In this document: positions 1 through 8,089 of the stretch, in pieces | How the letters are laid out: each line of letters opens with the position of its first letter | How positions within the stretch are numbered: the stretch's first letter is position 1 | NCBI GenBank assembly: GCA_947496355.1 | Contig: CANMCO010000011.1 | Location: forward strand, 1-64,000 | DNA: 64,000 bases | Reading direction: 5' to 3' | Origin: an uncultured Aquimarina sp. | GTDB lineage: Bacteria; Bacteroidota; Bacteroidia; Flavobacteriales; Flavobacteriaceae | Program-made: the position numbers and the translations under genes | Notes under the pieces: model-generated | Told to the model about the DNA's origin: nothing | Seen by the model: only the letters and a program-made list of their open reading frames with translations | The model's database searches: none

Positions 1-35
1 TCGCTTTACATAACCCGTGGTTACTGAATTTTTCA

Positions 36-54
36 TTACACTAAATTTTAGTGT
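36..54. repeat. Short inverted repeat near window start
   Basis: TACACTAA and TTAGTGTA face each other around a 3-nt spacer. No T-tract follows on either strand, so this is not a convincing terminator. It could be an operator or chance. Apart from this and the rng terminator, nothing is seen in bases 1-125. Confidence 0.3.
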
Positions 55-91
55 ATCGCTATTTTAGGACGAGACAGTATACCAACAAAAA

Positions 92-119
92 AACCCGACC
101 TAAATAAATAGGTCGGGTT
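92..119 (-). terminator. Rho-independent terminator of rng
   Basis: AACCCGACCT pairs with AGGTCGGGTT around a short A/T loop. Read on the minus strand, the stem is followed by a run of seven T. It lies directly after the rng stop codon. Confidence 0.85.
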
Positions 120-125
120 CTTAAT

Positions 126-1667
126 TTATAGTGTTATCACTTCTCCGTCTTTATCGTGGAAATGATATTCTAAATACGTGTAAGCGTCTCTAGGTACAAT
201 CTTAACCCATCTTTTATGGTCAAAAAACCATTTTGATCGGGTGGATGGAAATCCTTTTGTTAAAAAAGCAGCTATAAAAGGGTGCGCGCTTAGCGTTATC
301 TTTTTATGCTCTTTTTTAATTAATTTTTCTAATTCGACCTTCATTTTTTCTACCAAAACTATAGGCGCCTCAACCTCGCCATTTGTTCCGTTTGGATTAT
401 CCTCACTGGTTTTGATATTCATTTCTGGTCGTACGCGTTGTCGCGTAATTTGAATCAAGCCAAATTTACTTGGCGGTAAAATTTTATGCTTCGCCCTGTC
501 GTCTTTCATCTCTTCACGTAAATGATTGAAGAGTGTTCTACGGTTATCGGCATTATTCATGTCTATAAAATCAACTACAATAATACCACCCATATCTCTT
601 AGACGTAGTTGGCGGGCTACTTCAGCTGCACTAATTAGATTTACTTCTAGTGCAGTATCTTCTTGGTTTTTGGCTTTATTAGACCGGTTACCGCTATTTA
701 CATCAATTACATGCATCGCTTCTGTATGCTCTATAACTAAATAAGCGCCCTTACTCATTGATACCGTCTTACCAAAACTTGTTTTGATTTGCCTTTCAAT
801 ACCGTGTTTTTCAAAAATTGGTATTTTGGGATTATGAAGTTTTACAATTGACTCCTTCTTGGGTGCAATTTCTTGCAAGTACTCTTTTATTTGATGGTGT
901 AGATCTTCATCATCTACAACAATAGAGGTAAAACTGTCATTAAACACATCTCTTAATATAGAGGATGCTCTGTTCATTTCACCTAGTACTTTTGATGGAT
1001 GATGTGCTTTGTGTAATTTTTTACACATTGCTTTCCAGCGATCCATCAGGTTTTGCAAATCTTTGTCTAGCTCTGCTACTTTTTTGCCTTCAGCTACTGT
1101 ACGTACTATAATTCCGAAACCTTTTGGTTTTATACTCTTTACAAGTCTTTTTAAACGTTCTTTTTCCTCTGTTGACTCTATTTTTTGCGAAATAGATATT
1201 CGGTTTGAAAAAGGAACTAAAACAATGTACCTACCGGCAATCGAAAGCTCTGAGCTTATTCGAGGGCCTTTGGTAGAAATGGGTTCCTTCACTATCTGTA
1301 CAAGTAGTGATTGATTTGATTTTAAAACATCGGTAATAGTACCGTGTTTATCAATATCATTCTCTGCAGGAAAATCCTTTAGAGAATAATTTCTTAGTTT
1401 ACCTGTGCTTACACGTTTTATGAATTTAAGTAATGAAGACACTTGAGGACCTAGATCGTGATAATGCAAAAATGCATCTTTTTCATAACCAACATTAACA
1501 AATGCGGCATTTAGACCAGGGACAGACTTGCGGATTTTGGCGATAAAAATATCACCCACTGCAAAATTACTGTCGTCTTCTTCCTTATGTAATTCAATTA
1601 GTTTTCCATCCTTTAATAAGGCAAAATCTGTAGAGGAACCAGATCTAATGATCAATTCTTTGTTCAC
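126..1667 (-). CDS. rng: Ribonuclease E/G family endoribonuclease
   Basis: A single-strand-specific endoribonuclease of the RNase G/E family, acting in rRNA maturation and mRNA turnover in the cytoplasm. An S1-like RNA-binding segment covers about residues 35-130 (VGDIFIAKIRKSVPGLNAAF). The catalytic core carries the two metal-binding aspartates in HVIDVNSG near residue 320 and VVDFIDM near residue 365. At 513 residues it has RNase G size and lacks the long degradosome tail of RNase E. The CPxC zinc-link motif of RNase E is not seen, so RNase G is the better name. It reads in the same direction as the small basic protein and HU genes behind it. Confidence 0.93.
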   Translation of the reverse strand: MNKELIIRSGSSTDFALLKDGKLIELHKEEDDSNFAVGDIFIAKIRKSVPGLNAAFVNVGYEKDAFLHYHDLGPQVSSLLKFIKRVSTGKLRNYSLKDFPAENDIDKHGTITDVLKSNQSLLVQIVKEPISTKGPRISSELSIAGRYIVLVPFSNRISISQKIESTEEKERLKRLVKSIKPKGFGIIVRTVAEGKKVAELDKDLQNLMDRWKAMCKKLHKAHHPSKVLGEMNRASSILRDVFNDSFTSIVVDDEDLHHQIKEYLQEIAPKKESIVKLHNPKIPIFEKHGIERQIKTSFGKTVSMSKGAYLVIEHTEAMHVIDVNSGNRSNKAKNQEDTALEVNLISAAEVARQLRLRDMGGIIVVDFIDMNNADNRRTLFNHLREEMKDDRAKHKILPPSKFGLIQITRQRVRPEMNIKTSEDNPNGTNGEVEAPIVLVEKMKVELEKLIKKEHKKITLSAHPFIAAFLTKGFPSTRSKWFFDHKRWVKIVPRDAYTYLEYHFHDKDGEVITL

Positions 1668-1683
1668 TCTGATTAGATTTTTA

Positions 1684-1701
1684 TCCCGATAACTATCGGA
1701 A
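1684..1701. repeat. CCGATA palindrome upstream of rng
   Basis: TCCCGATAACTATCGGAA is a near-perfect palindrome with core CCGATA-AC-TATCGG, lying in the 5' region of rng. The same core forms the terminator stem near 35040-35067. It could be a small dispersed palindromic repeat or an mRNA 5' hairpin. Its function is unknown. Confidence 0.5.
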
Positions 1702-1814
1702 TGGATTAAACAAATTTTTCACAGGAATTTTTAAAATTCCGTTGAAATAAACAAGTATATATCGGTAGTTGATATTTTGCTTACTTCGATTTCAAAGAAC
1801 ATAACTTTTTAACC

Positions 1815-1842
1815 AAAAAAAGTAGTTAGAAAACTACTTTTT
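1815..1842 (-). terminator. Terminator overlapping the stop of the small basic protein gene
   Basis: The stem AAAAAAGTAGTT / AACTACTTTTTT includes the stop codon of the gene at 1834-1923. On the minus strand a T-run follows, so it can end transcription coming from the hup side before rng. Confidence 0.7.
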
Positions 1843-1923
1843 CTTGTGGCGGTTGGCTCTTCTTCTCTTTTTACGCTTGTGCGTAGCTACCTTGTGTCTT
1901 TTACGTTTTTTACCACTTGGCAT
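1834..1923 (-). CDS. Very short, highly basic ribosome-type protein (29 aa)
   Basis: This 29-codon ORF starts at ATG (1923) with MPSGKKRKRHK and ends RANRHKKK. I count 17 Lys/Arg and 3 His among 29 residues and no acidic residue, a composition typical of tiny ribosomal proteins that thread through rRNA. The sequence resembles the AURKAIP1/COX24-type (mS38/bS22-like) basic peptides found between rng and hup in many flavobacteria. It sits between the rng and HU genes on the same strand, and a terminator overlaps its stop codon. The ribosomal role is inferred from composition and context. It may be a Bacteroidota-specific ribosomal protein. Confidence 0.8.
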   Translation of the reverse strand: MPSGKKRKRHKVATHKRKKRRRANRHKKK

Positions 1924-1945
1924 AGTGTATACTGTTTATTTATTA

Positions 1946-2236
1946 TTATTTAACTTCTACGTTTGTTTTTACACCTTCTACAAATACTTTCGCAGGCTTA
2001 AATGCTGGTATGTTGTGAGCAGGAATTTTGATTGTCGTATTCTTAGAGATATTACGACCTGTTTTTTCTGCTCTAGTTTTGATGATAAAGCTACCAAATC
2101 CTCTTAGATAAACGTTATCTCCGCTCTCTAAAGAACTTTTTACTTCTTCCATGAATGTTTCAACTGTTGCTTGAACATCTCCTTTTTCTATTCCTAGCTT
2201 TTCTGAAATTTTTGCTACGATATCTGCTTTAGTCAT
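1946..2236 (-). CDS. hup: HU/IHF family DNA-binding protein
   Basis: A histone-like protein that dimerises and bends DNA in the nucleoid. The 96 residues cover one HU fold: an N-terminal helical pair (MTKADIVAKISEKLGI), the YLRGFGSF strand region near residues 43-50, and the DNA-contacting arm with the conserved RNISKNTTIKIPAHNIPAFKPAK block at about 60-82, where the Pro at the arm tip is retained. The length is normal for HU. A consensus minus-strand promoter lies about 40-70 bases upstream, and the gene for the 29-residue basic protein follows 22 bases downstream, probably co-transcribed. Confidence 0.95.
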   Translation of the reverse strand: MTKADIVAKISEKLGIEKGDVQATVETFMEEVKSSLESGDNVYLRGFGSFIIKTRAEKTGRNISKNTTIKIPAHNIPAFKPAKVFVEGVKTNVEVK

Positions 2237-2275
2237 TATATTACCTATTTAGGGGTTTTTAAATTTTCAAGGGGG

Positions 2276-2307
2276 CAAATATAAGAATTTAAATTCCAAA
2301 ATATCAA
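2276..2307 (-). promoter_or_regulatory. Bacteroidota-type promoter of the HU gene
   Basis: On the minus strand a TTG (-33 element, complement of 2305-2307) is followed by a 21-base spacer and TATATTTG (-7 element, complement of 2276-2283). This fits the TTTG-N17-23-TAnnTTTG consensus of the main flavobacterial sigma factor. Confidence 0.7.
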
Positions 2308-2366
2308 TACTTAAGATGAAATTATCATCTTTATTCGTTTAATTTTGCAAAACGCATAATTTTGAC

Positions 2367-3425
2367 ATGAAATTTTCTAAAAAACTCATAACGTGGTACT
2401 TACAAAACAAAAGGGCAATGCCTTGGAGGGAAACTACAGATCCTTACCGCATTTGGCTGAGTGAAATCATACTACAACAGACAAGAGTTGCACAAGGATT
2501 ACCATATTATTTGTCATTTGTTGACACTTTCCCTACAGTTTTTGATCTTGCAAATGCCAATGAAGAAGAAGTGTTGAAGTTATGGCAAGGATTAGGGTAT
2601 TATTCTAGGGCAAGAAATTTGCATGCTACCGCAAAATATGTTGCAAATGATTTAAAAGGAGTGTTTCCTGCAACTTATAAGGATCTTTTACAGCTAAAAG
2701 GAGTAGGTGATTATACCGCAAGTGCCATTGCTTCTATATGTTATAAAGAAGCTGTTCCTGTGGTTGATGGTAATGTATATCGAGTATTATCAAGGTATTT
2801 TGGGGTAGATACTCCTATTAATAGCACAAAAGGAGTAAAAGAGTTCAAAGAACTTGCTGTTGAACTTATGGATCACGATGAACCGGCTAATTATAATCAA
2901 GCGATTATGGAGTTTGGAGCCTTACAATGTAAGCCCAAAAATCCATATTGTATTGTATGCCCTCTTAATGATAGTTGTACTAGTTTAAAAAACGGAAAGG
3001 TAGAATCACTACCGATCAAGCTCAAAAAACAGAAAATCAAGAAACGATACTTTAATTATTTAATCTTTTCTTTAGATAATAGTCAAACTATTATTCAGCA
3101 ACGAGCAGGTAATGGTATATGGCAAGGATTATATGAGTTTCCTTTAATAGAAAGTGATAAAGAAGTAGATCTTGAAACGATTAAGTCTGATACCATGTTT
3201 CAGGAAATGATACTTGAAACAGATTATGAGGTTTCGGTATATAAAGAGGAACCCGTAGTTCATAAGCTATCTCACCAACATTTGTATACCAGATTTTATA
3301 TCGTAAAGTCTGATACTTTTAATGGTATTAAGGCACCTCAAAAAATTGTTAATTTTAAAGAGATACACAATTATCCAGTTCCTATTCTGTTAGGTAATTT
3401 TATAGATACCTTTTTTAAGGTATGA
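2367..3425 (+). CDS. mutY: A/G-specific adenine glycosylase MutY
   Basis: Removes adenine mispaired with 8-oxoguanine in the base excision GO repair system. The HhH-GPD fold covers about residues 1-215: the catalytic Glu lies in EIILQQTR near residue 30, the helix-hairpin-helix LKGVGDYTASAI near 110, and the catalytic Asp in VVDGNVYR near 133. The iron-sulfur loop has the exact C-x6-C-x2-C-x5-C spacing (CKPKNPYCIVCPLNDSC). A NUDIX-like C-terminal domain that reads 8-oxoG spans about 225-350. Length 352 is normal. A TAATTTTG -7 box lies just upstream at 2340-2347, and ssb follows 39 bases downstream. Confidence 0.96.
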   Translation: MKFSKKLITWYLQNKRAMPWRETTDPYRIWLSEIILQQTRVAQGLPYYLSFVDTFPTVFDLANANEEEVLKLWQGLGYYSRARNLHATAKYVANDLKGVFPATYKDLLQLKGVGDYTASAIASICYKEAVPVVDGNVYRVLSRYFGVDTPINSTKGVKEFKELAVELMDHDEPANYNQAIMEFGALQCKPKNPYCIVCPLNDSCTSLKNGKVESLPIKLKKQKIKKRYFNYLIFSLDNSQTIIQQRAGNGIWQGLYEFPLIESDKEVDLETIKSDTMFQEMILETDYEVSVYKEEPVVHKLSHQHLYTRFYIVKSDTFNGIKAPQKIVNFKEIHNYPVPILLGNFIDTFFKV

Positions 3426-3464
3426 TGCTTTTTTATTACATTTACTAATATTAATAAACAAACA

Positions 3465-3923
3465 ATGTCTGGAACACTAAATAAGGTAATGCTCATTGGG
3501 CACACTGGCGATGAAGTAAAGATGCATTATTTTGAAGGCGGCAACTGCATAGGTAGGTTTCCACTTGCAACTAATGATTCCTATGTGAATAAAAGTACAA
3601 ACGAACGAGTGACCACTACAGAGTGGCATAATATAGTTGTTCGTAATAAAGCTGCCGAAATTTGCGAAAAATATCTTAATAAAGGAGATAAGATTTATAT
3701 CGAAGGCCGTCTTAAAACTAGAAAGTGGCAAGACGAGCAAGGTAAAGACAGGTATAGTACAGAAATACAATGTACAGATTTTACTTTTCTGACGCCTAAA
3801 AATGAGAACCAGCCATCTGGGGCGAAACCTCAGAACATACCACAAGTGAATACTCCTGCAGCCAATATTCAGGAGGCTTCATCTGACTCATCTGAGATGG
3901 AAGAAGATGACCTTCCATTTTAA
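3465..3923 (+). CDS. ssb: Single-stranded DNA-binding protein
   Basis: Coats single-stranded DNA in replication, repair and recombination. An OB-fold spans about residues 1-108 (MSGTLNKVMLIGHTGDEVKMHYF; the WHNIVVRNKAAEICEKYLNKG region). A flexible Gln/Pro/Ser linker follows, then the acidic tip EEDDLPF that recruits partner proteins. Length 152 is normal. It lies between mutY and gldE, an order known from flavobacterial genomes. Confidence 0.96.
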   Translation: MSGTLNKVMLIGHTGDEVKMHYFEGGNCIGRFPLATNDSYVNKSTNERVTTTEWHNIVVRNKAAEICEKYLNKGDKIYIEGRLKTRKWQDEQGKDRYSTEIQCTDFTFLTPKNENQPSGAKPQNIPQVNTPAANIQEASSDSSEMEEDDLPF

Positions 3924-3947
3924 TATGTTTAACTAAACAAAGATAAT

Positions 3948-5270
3948 TTGGACCCTGATCCTGAACCGTTATTTATTTTTCTATTTGTTTTTGATTTTAT
4001 GCAATCCATAAACCTGGTTGCTCTGGTTATTTTGTTGATTTTTTCGGCACTTATCTCGGGTAGTGAAGTGGCGTTATTTTCACTAACATCAACAGATATT
4101 AAAGATGAAGAGAATGCATCCAAGAACCTTAGGATTATAGAAAAACTATTAGACAACCCTAAAAAGTTGTTAGCTACTATTTTAGTAGCTAATAACTTTA
4201 TAAATATTGCCATAGTCCTATTGTTTGATGCACTTGGTCAAGTCTATTTTAAAGACCTTGATTATGTTTGGCTGGGTTGGGTTAATGTAAGATTCTTGGT
4301 CGAAGTGGGGGTTGCAGCCTTTCTGATTTTATTATTTGGTGAAATTTTACCTAAGGTATATGCCAGTCGAAATAGAGTGAAATTTGCAAAATTCATGGCG
4401 CGCCCGCTGGCTGTTTTAGATTGGTTGATCTCTCCTGTTAGTCTGCCTATGCGAAGAATTACGGTTGGGATACATAATCGATTGGGTAAACAAAAATCTA
4501 ATTTAAGTGTTGATCAGTTATCACAGGCCCTAGAGCTCACATCAGATAAAGATACCACTATAGAGGAAAAGAAAATACTTGAAGGGATTGTGTCTTTTGG
4601 GAACACAGATACCAAACAAGTTATGCGGCCACGTATGGATGTTTTTGCGCTTAATAGAGATGCTTCTTACGAAGAAATTCTTCCGGAAATTAGAGAAAAA
4701 GGGTACTCAAGAATACCAGTGTATGAAGATAGTATTGATAAAGTTGTAGGGATATTATATATAAAGGACCTTCTGCCGCATGTAAATCAGACATCCTTGG
4801 ATTGGACAAGTTTGATGAGAGACCCATATTTTGTTCCAGAAAACAAAAAACTTGATGATTTACTAAATGATTTTAAAGACAAAAAGAACCATTTGGCCAT
4901 TGTTGTTGATGAATATGGAGGTACGAGTGGCTTAATTTCTTTAGAAGATATTATAGAAGAAATTGTTGGGGATATTAGCGATGAATTTGATGACGAGGAT
5001 TTAATATTTTCTAAACTAGATGATAACAATTATGTTTTTGAAGGAAGAACATCGTTAAAAGATTTCTATAAAGTTCTTAAACTTGGAGATAGCAGTATTT
5101 TTGAAGATAAAAAAGGTGATGCAGAAACAATTGCAGGGCTACTGCTTGAGATATCGGGTAATTTTCCTAAACGGGGAGAAACAATTAGCGTAGAAAATTA
5201 CTTGTTCAAAATAGAATCACTAGACAATAAGCGCATAAAACAAGTGAAACTTACAATCAATGATAAATAA
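3948..5270 (+). CDS. gldE: Gliding motility-associated protein GldE (CBS/CorC family)
   Basis: A membrane protein of the DUF21-CBS-CorC_HlyC (hemolysin C-like) family; GldE supports gliding and stability of the GldD lipoprotein in flavobacteria. Hydrophobic segments at about residues 18-40, 75-100 and 115-140 form the DUF21 membrane part. A CBS pair spans about 205-330 (MRPRMDVFALNR; NHLAIVVDEYGGTSGL), and the CorC_HlyC domain covers about 350-435. The ORF opens with TTG (MDPDPEPLFIF); the first internal ATG at residue 18 would begin only at the first membrane helix, so TTG is preferred. Its end overlaps gldD by 11 bases, indicating translational coupling. Confidence 0.92.
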   Translation: MDPDPEPLFIFLFVFDFMQSINLVALVILLIFSALISGSEVALFSLTSTDIKDEENASKNLRIIEKLLDNPKKLLATILVANNFINIAIVLLFDALGQVYFKDLDYVWLGWVNVRFLVEVGVAAFLILLFGEILPKVYASRNRVKFAKFMARPLAVLDWLISPVSLPMRRITVGIHNRLGKQKSNLSVDQLSQALELTSDKDTTIEEKKILEGIVSFGNTDTKQVMRPRMDVFALNRDASYEEILPEIREKGYSRIPVYEDSIDKVVGILYIKDLLPHVNQTSLDWTSLMRDPYFVPENKKLDDLLNDFKDKKNHLAIVVDEYGGTSGLISLEDIIEEIVGDISDEFDDEDLIFSKLDDNNYVFEGRTSLKDFYKVLKLGDSSIFEDKKGDAETIAGLLLEISGNFPKRGETISVENYLFKIESLDNKRIKQVKLTINDK

Positions 5271-5835
5271 GATATTTAAAATTTTTATTCTGGTTGTACT
5301 ACCAGTATCCTTATTTTCTTGCGGTAGTGAGGTCTTACCAAAGCCAAAAGGGATGTTAAGATTAGATTATCCTGCTGCCAAGTATAGAGAGGTCATATTG
5401 CCTTGCGCCTATTCTTTTGAAAAAAATGATTTTGCAGAACTTCGAAAAGTCAGAAGAAATAGAAAATGCTGGTATAATTTAGAATACAACAAGCTTAGGG
5501 CCACTTTGTATATTTCGTATTATGAGGTTAGTAATAATCTTGATTCCTTGCTGCGAGATGCTCAAAACCTAACACAGGAACATGTAATCAAGGCTGATGG
5601 AATATTACAAGAGCCTTATGTTGATCCTGAAAATAAAATGTATGGTATGTTTTACGAAGTAACTGGTAATGCAGCCTCACAATCTCAGTTCTATCTTACA
5701 GATAGCACTCGGCATTTTATAGTTGGTTCTATATATTTTAAGGTGAAGCCTAATTATGATTCAATACTACCTGCAGCCAACTATTTGCGTAATGATATGA
5801 AGCATCTTATGGAAACCATACGTTGGAGAGAATAG
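5260..5835 (+). CDS. gldD: Gliding motility lipoprotein GldD
   Basis: A lipoprotein of the gliding/type IX secretion group. The N-terminus MINKIFKIFILVVLPVSLFSC is a lipoprotein signal peptide with the lipobox Cys at residue 21. The mature part (LPKPKGMLRLDYPAAKYR) matches the GldD family pattern, and the length of 191 is typical. It overlaps the end of gldE by 11 bases, as expected for a functional pair. The assignment rests on the lipoprotein form, the family pattern and the diagnostic neighbour gldE. Confidence 0.92.
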   Translation: MINKIFKIFILVVLPVSLFSCGSEVLPKPKGMLRLDYPAAKYREVILPCAYSFEKNDFAELRKVRRNRKCWYNLEYNKLRATLYISYYEVSNNLDSLLRDAQNLTQEHVIKADGILQEPYVDPENKMYGMFYEVTGNAASQSQFYLTDSTRHFIVGSIYFKVKPNYDSILPAANYLRNDMKHLMETIRWRE

Positions 5836-5927
5836 TGTATAATTAATAAGTTTGCGATAGTTAATTTCTTCTAAAACTATTTTGGTAGAATTATAATTTT
5901 GTCATTTTTGCAACATACTTCGGGAAA

Positions 5928-6803
5928 ATGCAAAATACCAAAACAAAATGGATTTACCTTATCATATTATCATTGGTTTGGGGGAGTTCATTTATTCTAA
6001 TTAAAAAGTCATTGATTGGGTTAACTCCAATGCAATTAGGGGCTTTAAGAACCGCTTTTGCAGCTATATTTTTGTTTTTGATAGGTTTTAAAAGTATAAA
6101 AACTATACAAGGTGCTGAATGGAAATGGATTGCTATTTCTGCATTTGTAGGAACTTTTATTCCGGCTTTTTTGTTTGCTTTTGCAGAAACCGAAATCGAC
6201 AGTGGGATTACATCAATACTCAATTCTCTAACTCCTTTAGTTACATTTGTTTTAGGAATTTTACTATTCTCAATTCATTTTAACAAAAATCAACTTATAG
6301 GTGTGATTATTGGTTTAGTTGGTAGTGTAGGATTGATTTGGGAAGGGGCTATCATTAATCCTGATCAAAATTATGGATATGCATTTTTAGTTATTATTGC
6401 CACATTGGGTTATGGGATTAATGTAAATATAATCAAACGTCATCTGCAACATATTTCACCAATGGCAATTGCGAATGGTAATTTTGTAATACTTATTATT
6501 CCAGCATTTATTGTACTTTATTTTTCTGGTTTTTTTAACATCGAAATAGCATCGGATAAAGCTATACAGTCAAGCATTATGTATATGGCTATTTTGGCGG
6601 TATTTGGAACAGGGATTGCTAAAATAATGTTCAACAAATTGGTTCAAATGAGCACACCGGTATTTGCAAGCTCTGTTACCTATTTAATGCCTATTATTGC
6701 ATTGATATGGGGGTTGTGGGATGGTGAGAAGTTTTCGTTTTATCAACTATTAGCTTCTTGTGTTATTATTTTTGGAGTATATCTTACCAACAAAAGCAGG
6801 TAG
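5928..6803 (+). CDS. EamA/DMT-family transporter
   Basis: An inner-membrane drug/metabolite transporter-type permease with two EamA repeats. About ten hydrophobic helices span the 291 residues; the first begins IYLIILSLVWGSSFILIKKSL, the classic WGxxF/x-K start of EamA proteins. The second repeat starts near residue 150 (GYAFLVIIATLGYGINVNIIKR). The substrate cannot be read from sequence; export of amino acids or metabolites is usual in this family. It is probably monocistronic: 92 bases separate it from gldD, with TAATTTTG and a TTTG box in the gap. Confidence 0.9.
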   Translation: MQNTKTKWIYLIILSLVWGSSFILIKKSLIGLTPMQLGALRTAFAAIFLFLIGFKSIKTIQGAEWKWIAISAFVGTFIPAFLFAFAETEIDSGITSILNSLTPLVTFVLGILLFSIHFNKNQLIGVIIGLVGSVGLIWEGAIINPDQNYGYAFLVIIATLGYGINVNIIKRHLQHISPMAIANGNFVILIIPAFIVLYFSGFFNIEIASDKAIQSSIMYMAILAVFGTGIAKIMFNKLVQMSTPVFASSVTYLMPIIALIWGLWDGEKFSFYQLLASCVIIFGVYLTNKSR

Positions 6804-6900
6804 CTTACAAAAGCTTGCTAAACAATAAATTAACAAGCCTTTAAGGTTAAAGAACTCTTAATTTTCATACTTTTAAGTAAGAATCTTAAAGAGAGTAATT

Positions 6901-7374
6901 ATGAAAAAGTCTACTATTCCTGTTAAATATGGAGTCTTGGTTGCTGCAGGACTTATCGCATATTTTTTAATCCTTTCTTTAATTGGGGTGCAAACCAATC
7001 CTGTTTTTAGTTTAGGTAATGGTGTAATTGTTGCATTTGGTTTGTATACCGCTATGAAAAATTATAAGAAAGAAAAAGGAAGCGACTTTAATTATCAAAA
7101 AGGATTTATGGCTGGCTTATTTACAGGGTTTAATGCTACTCTTATTTTTACAATTTTCTTCGCTATATACGTTACTAACATCAATACAAGTTTCTTACCA
7201 GAGATGTTGGCAAACTGGAGTTCCCATTACCATGTAGGTGTAGGTATTGTAGTGTTTATCGCTGCAATTATGGGGTTTGCCACTACATTTGTCTTAACAT
7301 TGTCTTTTATGCAACTATTCAAGGAAAGTTGGAATCCAAAAAAAAACCATAATTCATCAACTGTAGAGGCCTAA
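6901..7374 (+). CDS. DUF4199 membrane protein
   Basis: A 157-residue integral membrane protein with four hydrophobic helices (about residues 8-28, 32-52, 70-97 and 111-140) and a charged C-terminal tail. The pattern GxxxAFGLYTAMKNYKKEKGSDFNYQKGFMAGL is typical of DUF4199, a Bacteroidota family of unknown function. It stands alone before rplU and is separated from it by the rplU promoter. Confidence 0.85.
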   Translation: MKKSTIPVKYGVLVAAGLIAYFLILSLIGVQTNPVFSLGNGVIVAFGLYTAMKNYKKEKGSDFNYQKGFMAGLFTGFNATLIFTIFFAIYVTNINTSFLPEMLANWSSHYHVGVGIVVFIAAIMGFATTFVLTLSFMQLFKESWNPKKNHNSSTVEA

Positions 7375-7378
7375 AATA

Positions 7379-7409
7379 TTTGTCATTTAATTAATTAGCA
7401 GTATATTTG
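7379..7409 (+). promoter_or_regulatory. Consensus promoter of rplU-rpmA
   Basis: TTTG at 7379-7382, a 19-base spacer, then TATATTTG at 7402-7409: an exact match to the flavobacterial housekeeping promoter. It starts just after the stop of the DUF4199 gene. Transcription should begin near 7415. Confidence 0.85.
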
Positions 7410-7415
7410 CACCCG

Positions 7416-7432
7416 CCTATTGAAAAAATAGG
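7416..7432 (+). promoter_or_regulatory. Hairpin at the 5' end of the rplU leader
   Basis: CCTATT (7416-7421) and AATAGG (7427-7432) form a stem closing a GAAAA loop at the predicted 5' end of the rplU transcript. A role in leader-based autoregulation by L21, or in mRNA stability, is possible but not shown. Confidence 0.45.
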
Positions 7433-7475
7433 TGTAGTTCTTTTATTTAAAAACTAATTAATTAAACGTTACGCT

Positions 7476-8036
7476 ATGTACGCAATTGTAGAGATAGCAG
7501 GGCAGCAATTTAAGGTTGCAAAAGACCAAAAAGTATTTGTTCATCGTTTAGCAGGAGAAGAAGGAGACAAAGTTTCTTTCGATAAAGTTCTTCTTGCTGC
7601 AGATGGAGATAAAGTTACTTTAGGCGCCCCAGCTATAGATGGAGCTCAAGTAGGAGCAAAAATCACGAGACACCTAAAAGGTGATAAAGTTATTGTTTTC
7701 AAGAAGAAGAGACGTAAAGGATACCGCGTTAAAAATGGTCACCGTCAATCTCTTACCGAAATAGTAATTGAAAGCATTGTAACTTCTGGAGCTAAGAAAG
7801 CAGCTCCAAAGGCAGCAGCCAAAAAAACTGAGCCAAAAGCAGAAGTTAAAGCGGCAGCTCCAAAGAAAGCAGAAACTAAAGCAGCAGCTCCAAAGGCAGC
7901 AGCTAAGCCAAAAGCTAGTGCAGAGGACTTAAGTTCTAAAACAGTAGCCGAATTGAAAGATATGGCTAAAGCTAAAGGGATTTCTGGTATTTCTTCTATG
8001 AAGAAAGCAGAGCTAATAGCAGCTTTACAAGGATAA
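7476..8036 (+). CDS. rplU: 50S ribosomal protein L21 with long C-terminal extension
   Basis: A structural protein of the large ribosomal subunit. Residues 1-103 are a standard L21 (MYAIVEIAGQQFKV; KKRRKGYRVKNGHRQSLTEI). Beyond that is an 80-residue extension: an Ala/Lys repeat region of AAPKAAAKK-like units (about 108-150), then a compact domain (LSSKTVAELKDMAKAKGISG, ending KKAELIAAL) resembling the Rho-N/SAP-like nucleic-acid-binding fold. Typical L21 is about 100 residues, so this is almost twice the usual size. rpmA follows 53 bases downstream in the conserved L21-L27 operon. Confidence 0.95.
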   Translation: MYAIVEIAGQQFKVAKDQKVFVHRLAGEEGDKVSFDKVLLAADGDKVTLGAPAIDGAQVGAKITRHLKGDKVIVFKKKRRKGYRVKNGHRQSLTEIVIESIVTSGAKKAAPKAAAKKTEPKAEVKAAAPKKAETKAAAPKAAAKPKASAEDLSSKTVAELKDMAKAKGISGISSMKKAELIAALQG

Positions 8037-8089
8037 TATAAACGGCAGGATATACCCTGTAAGTATTAATAATATAAAACCGAAAGAAA

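Noticed and set aside
1844..2107. Plus-strand ORF of 87 codons rich in Leu, Phe and Cys
   Set aside because: It is antisense to the small basic protein and HU genes; its composition is that expected from the complement of Lys/Arg-rich codons.
3477..3845. Minus-strand ORF of 122 codons over ssb
   Set aside because: Antisense shadow of a certain gene, with no family pattern.
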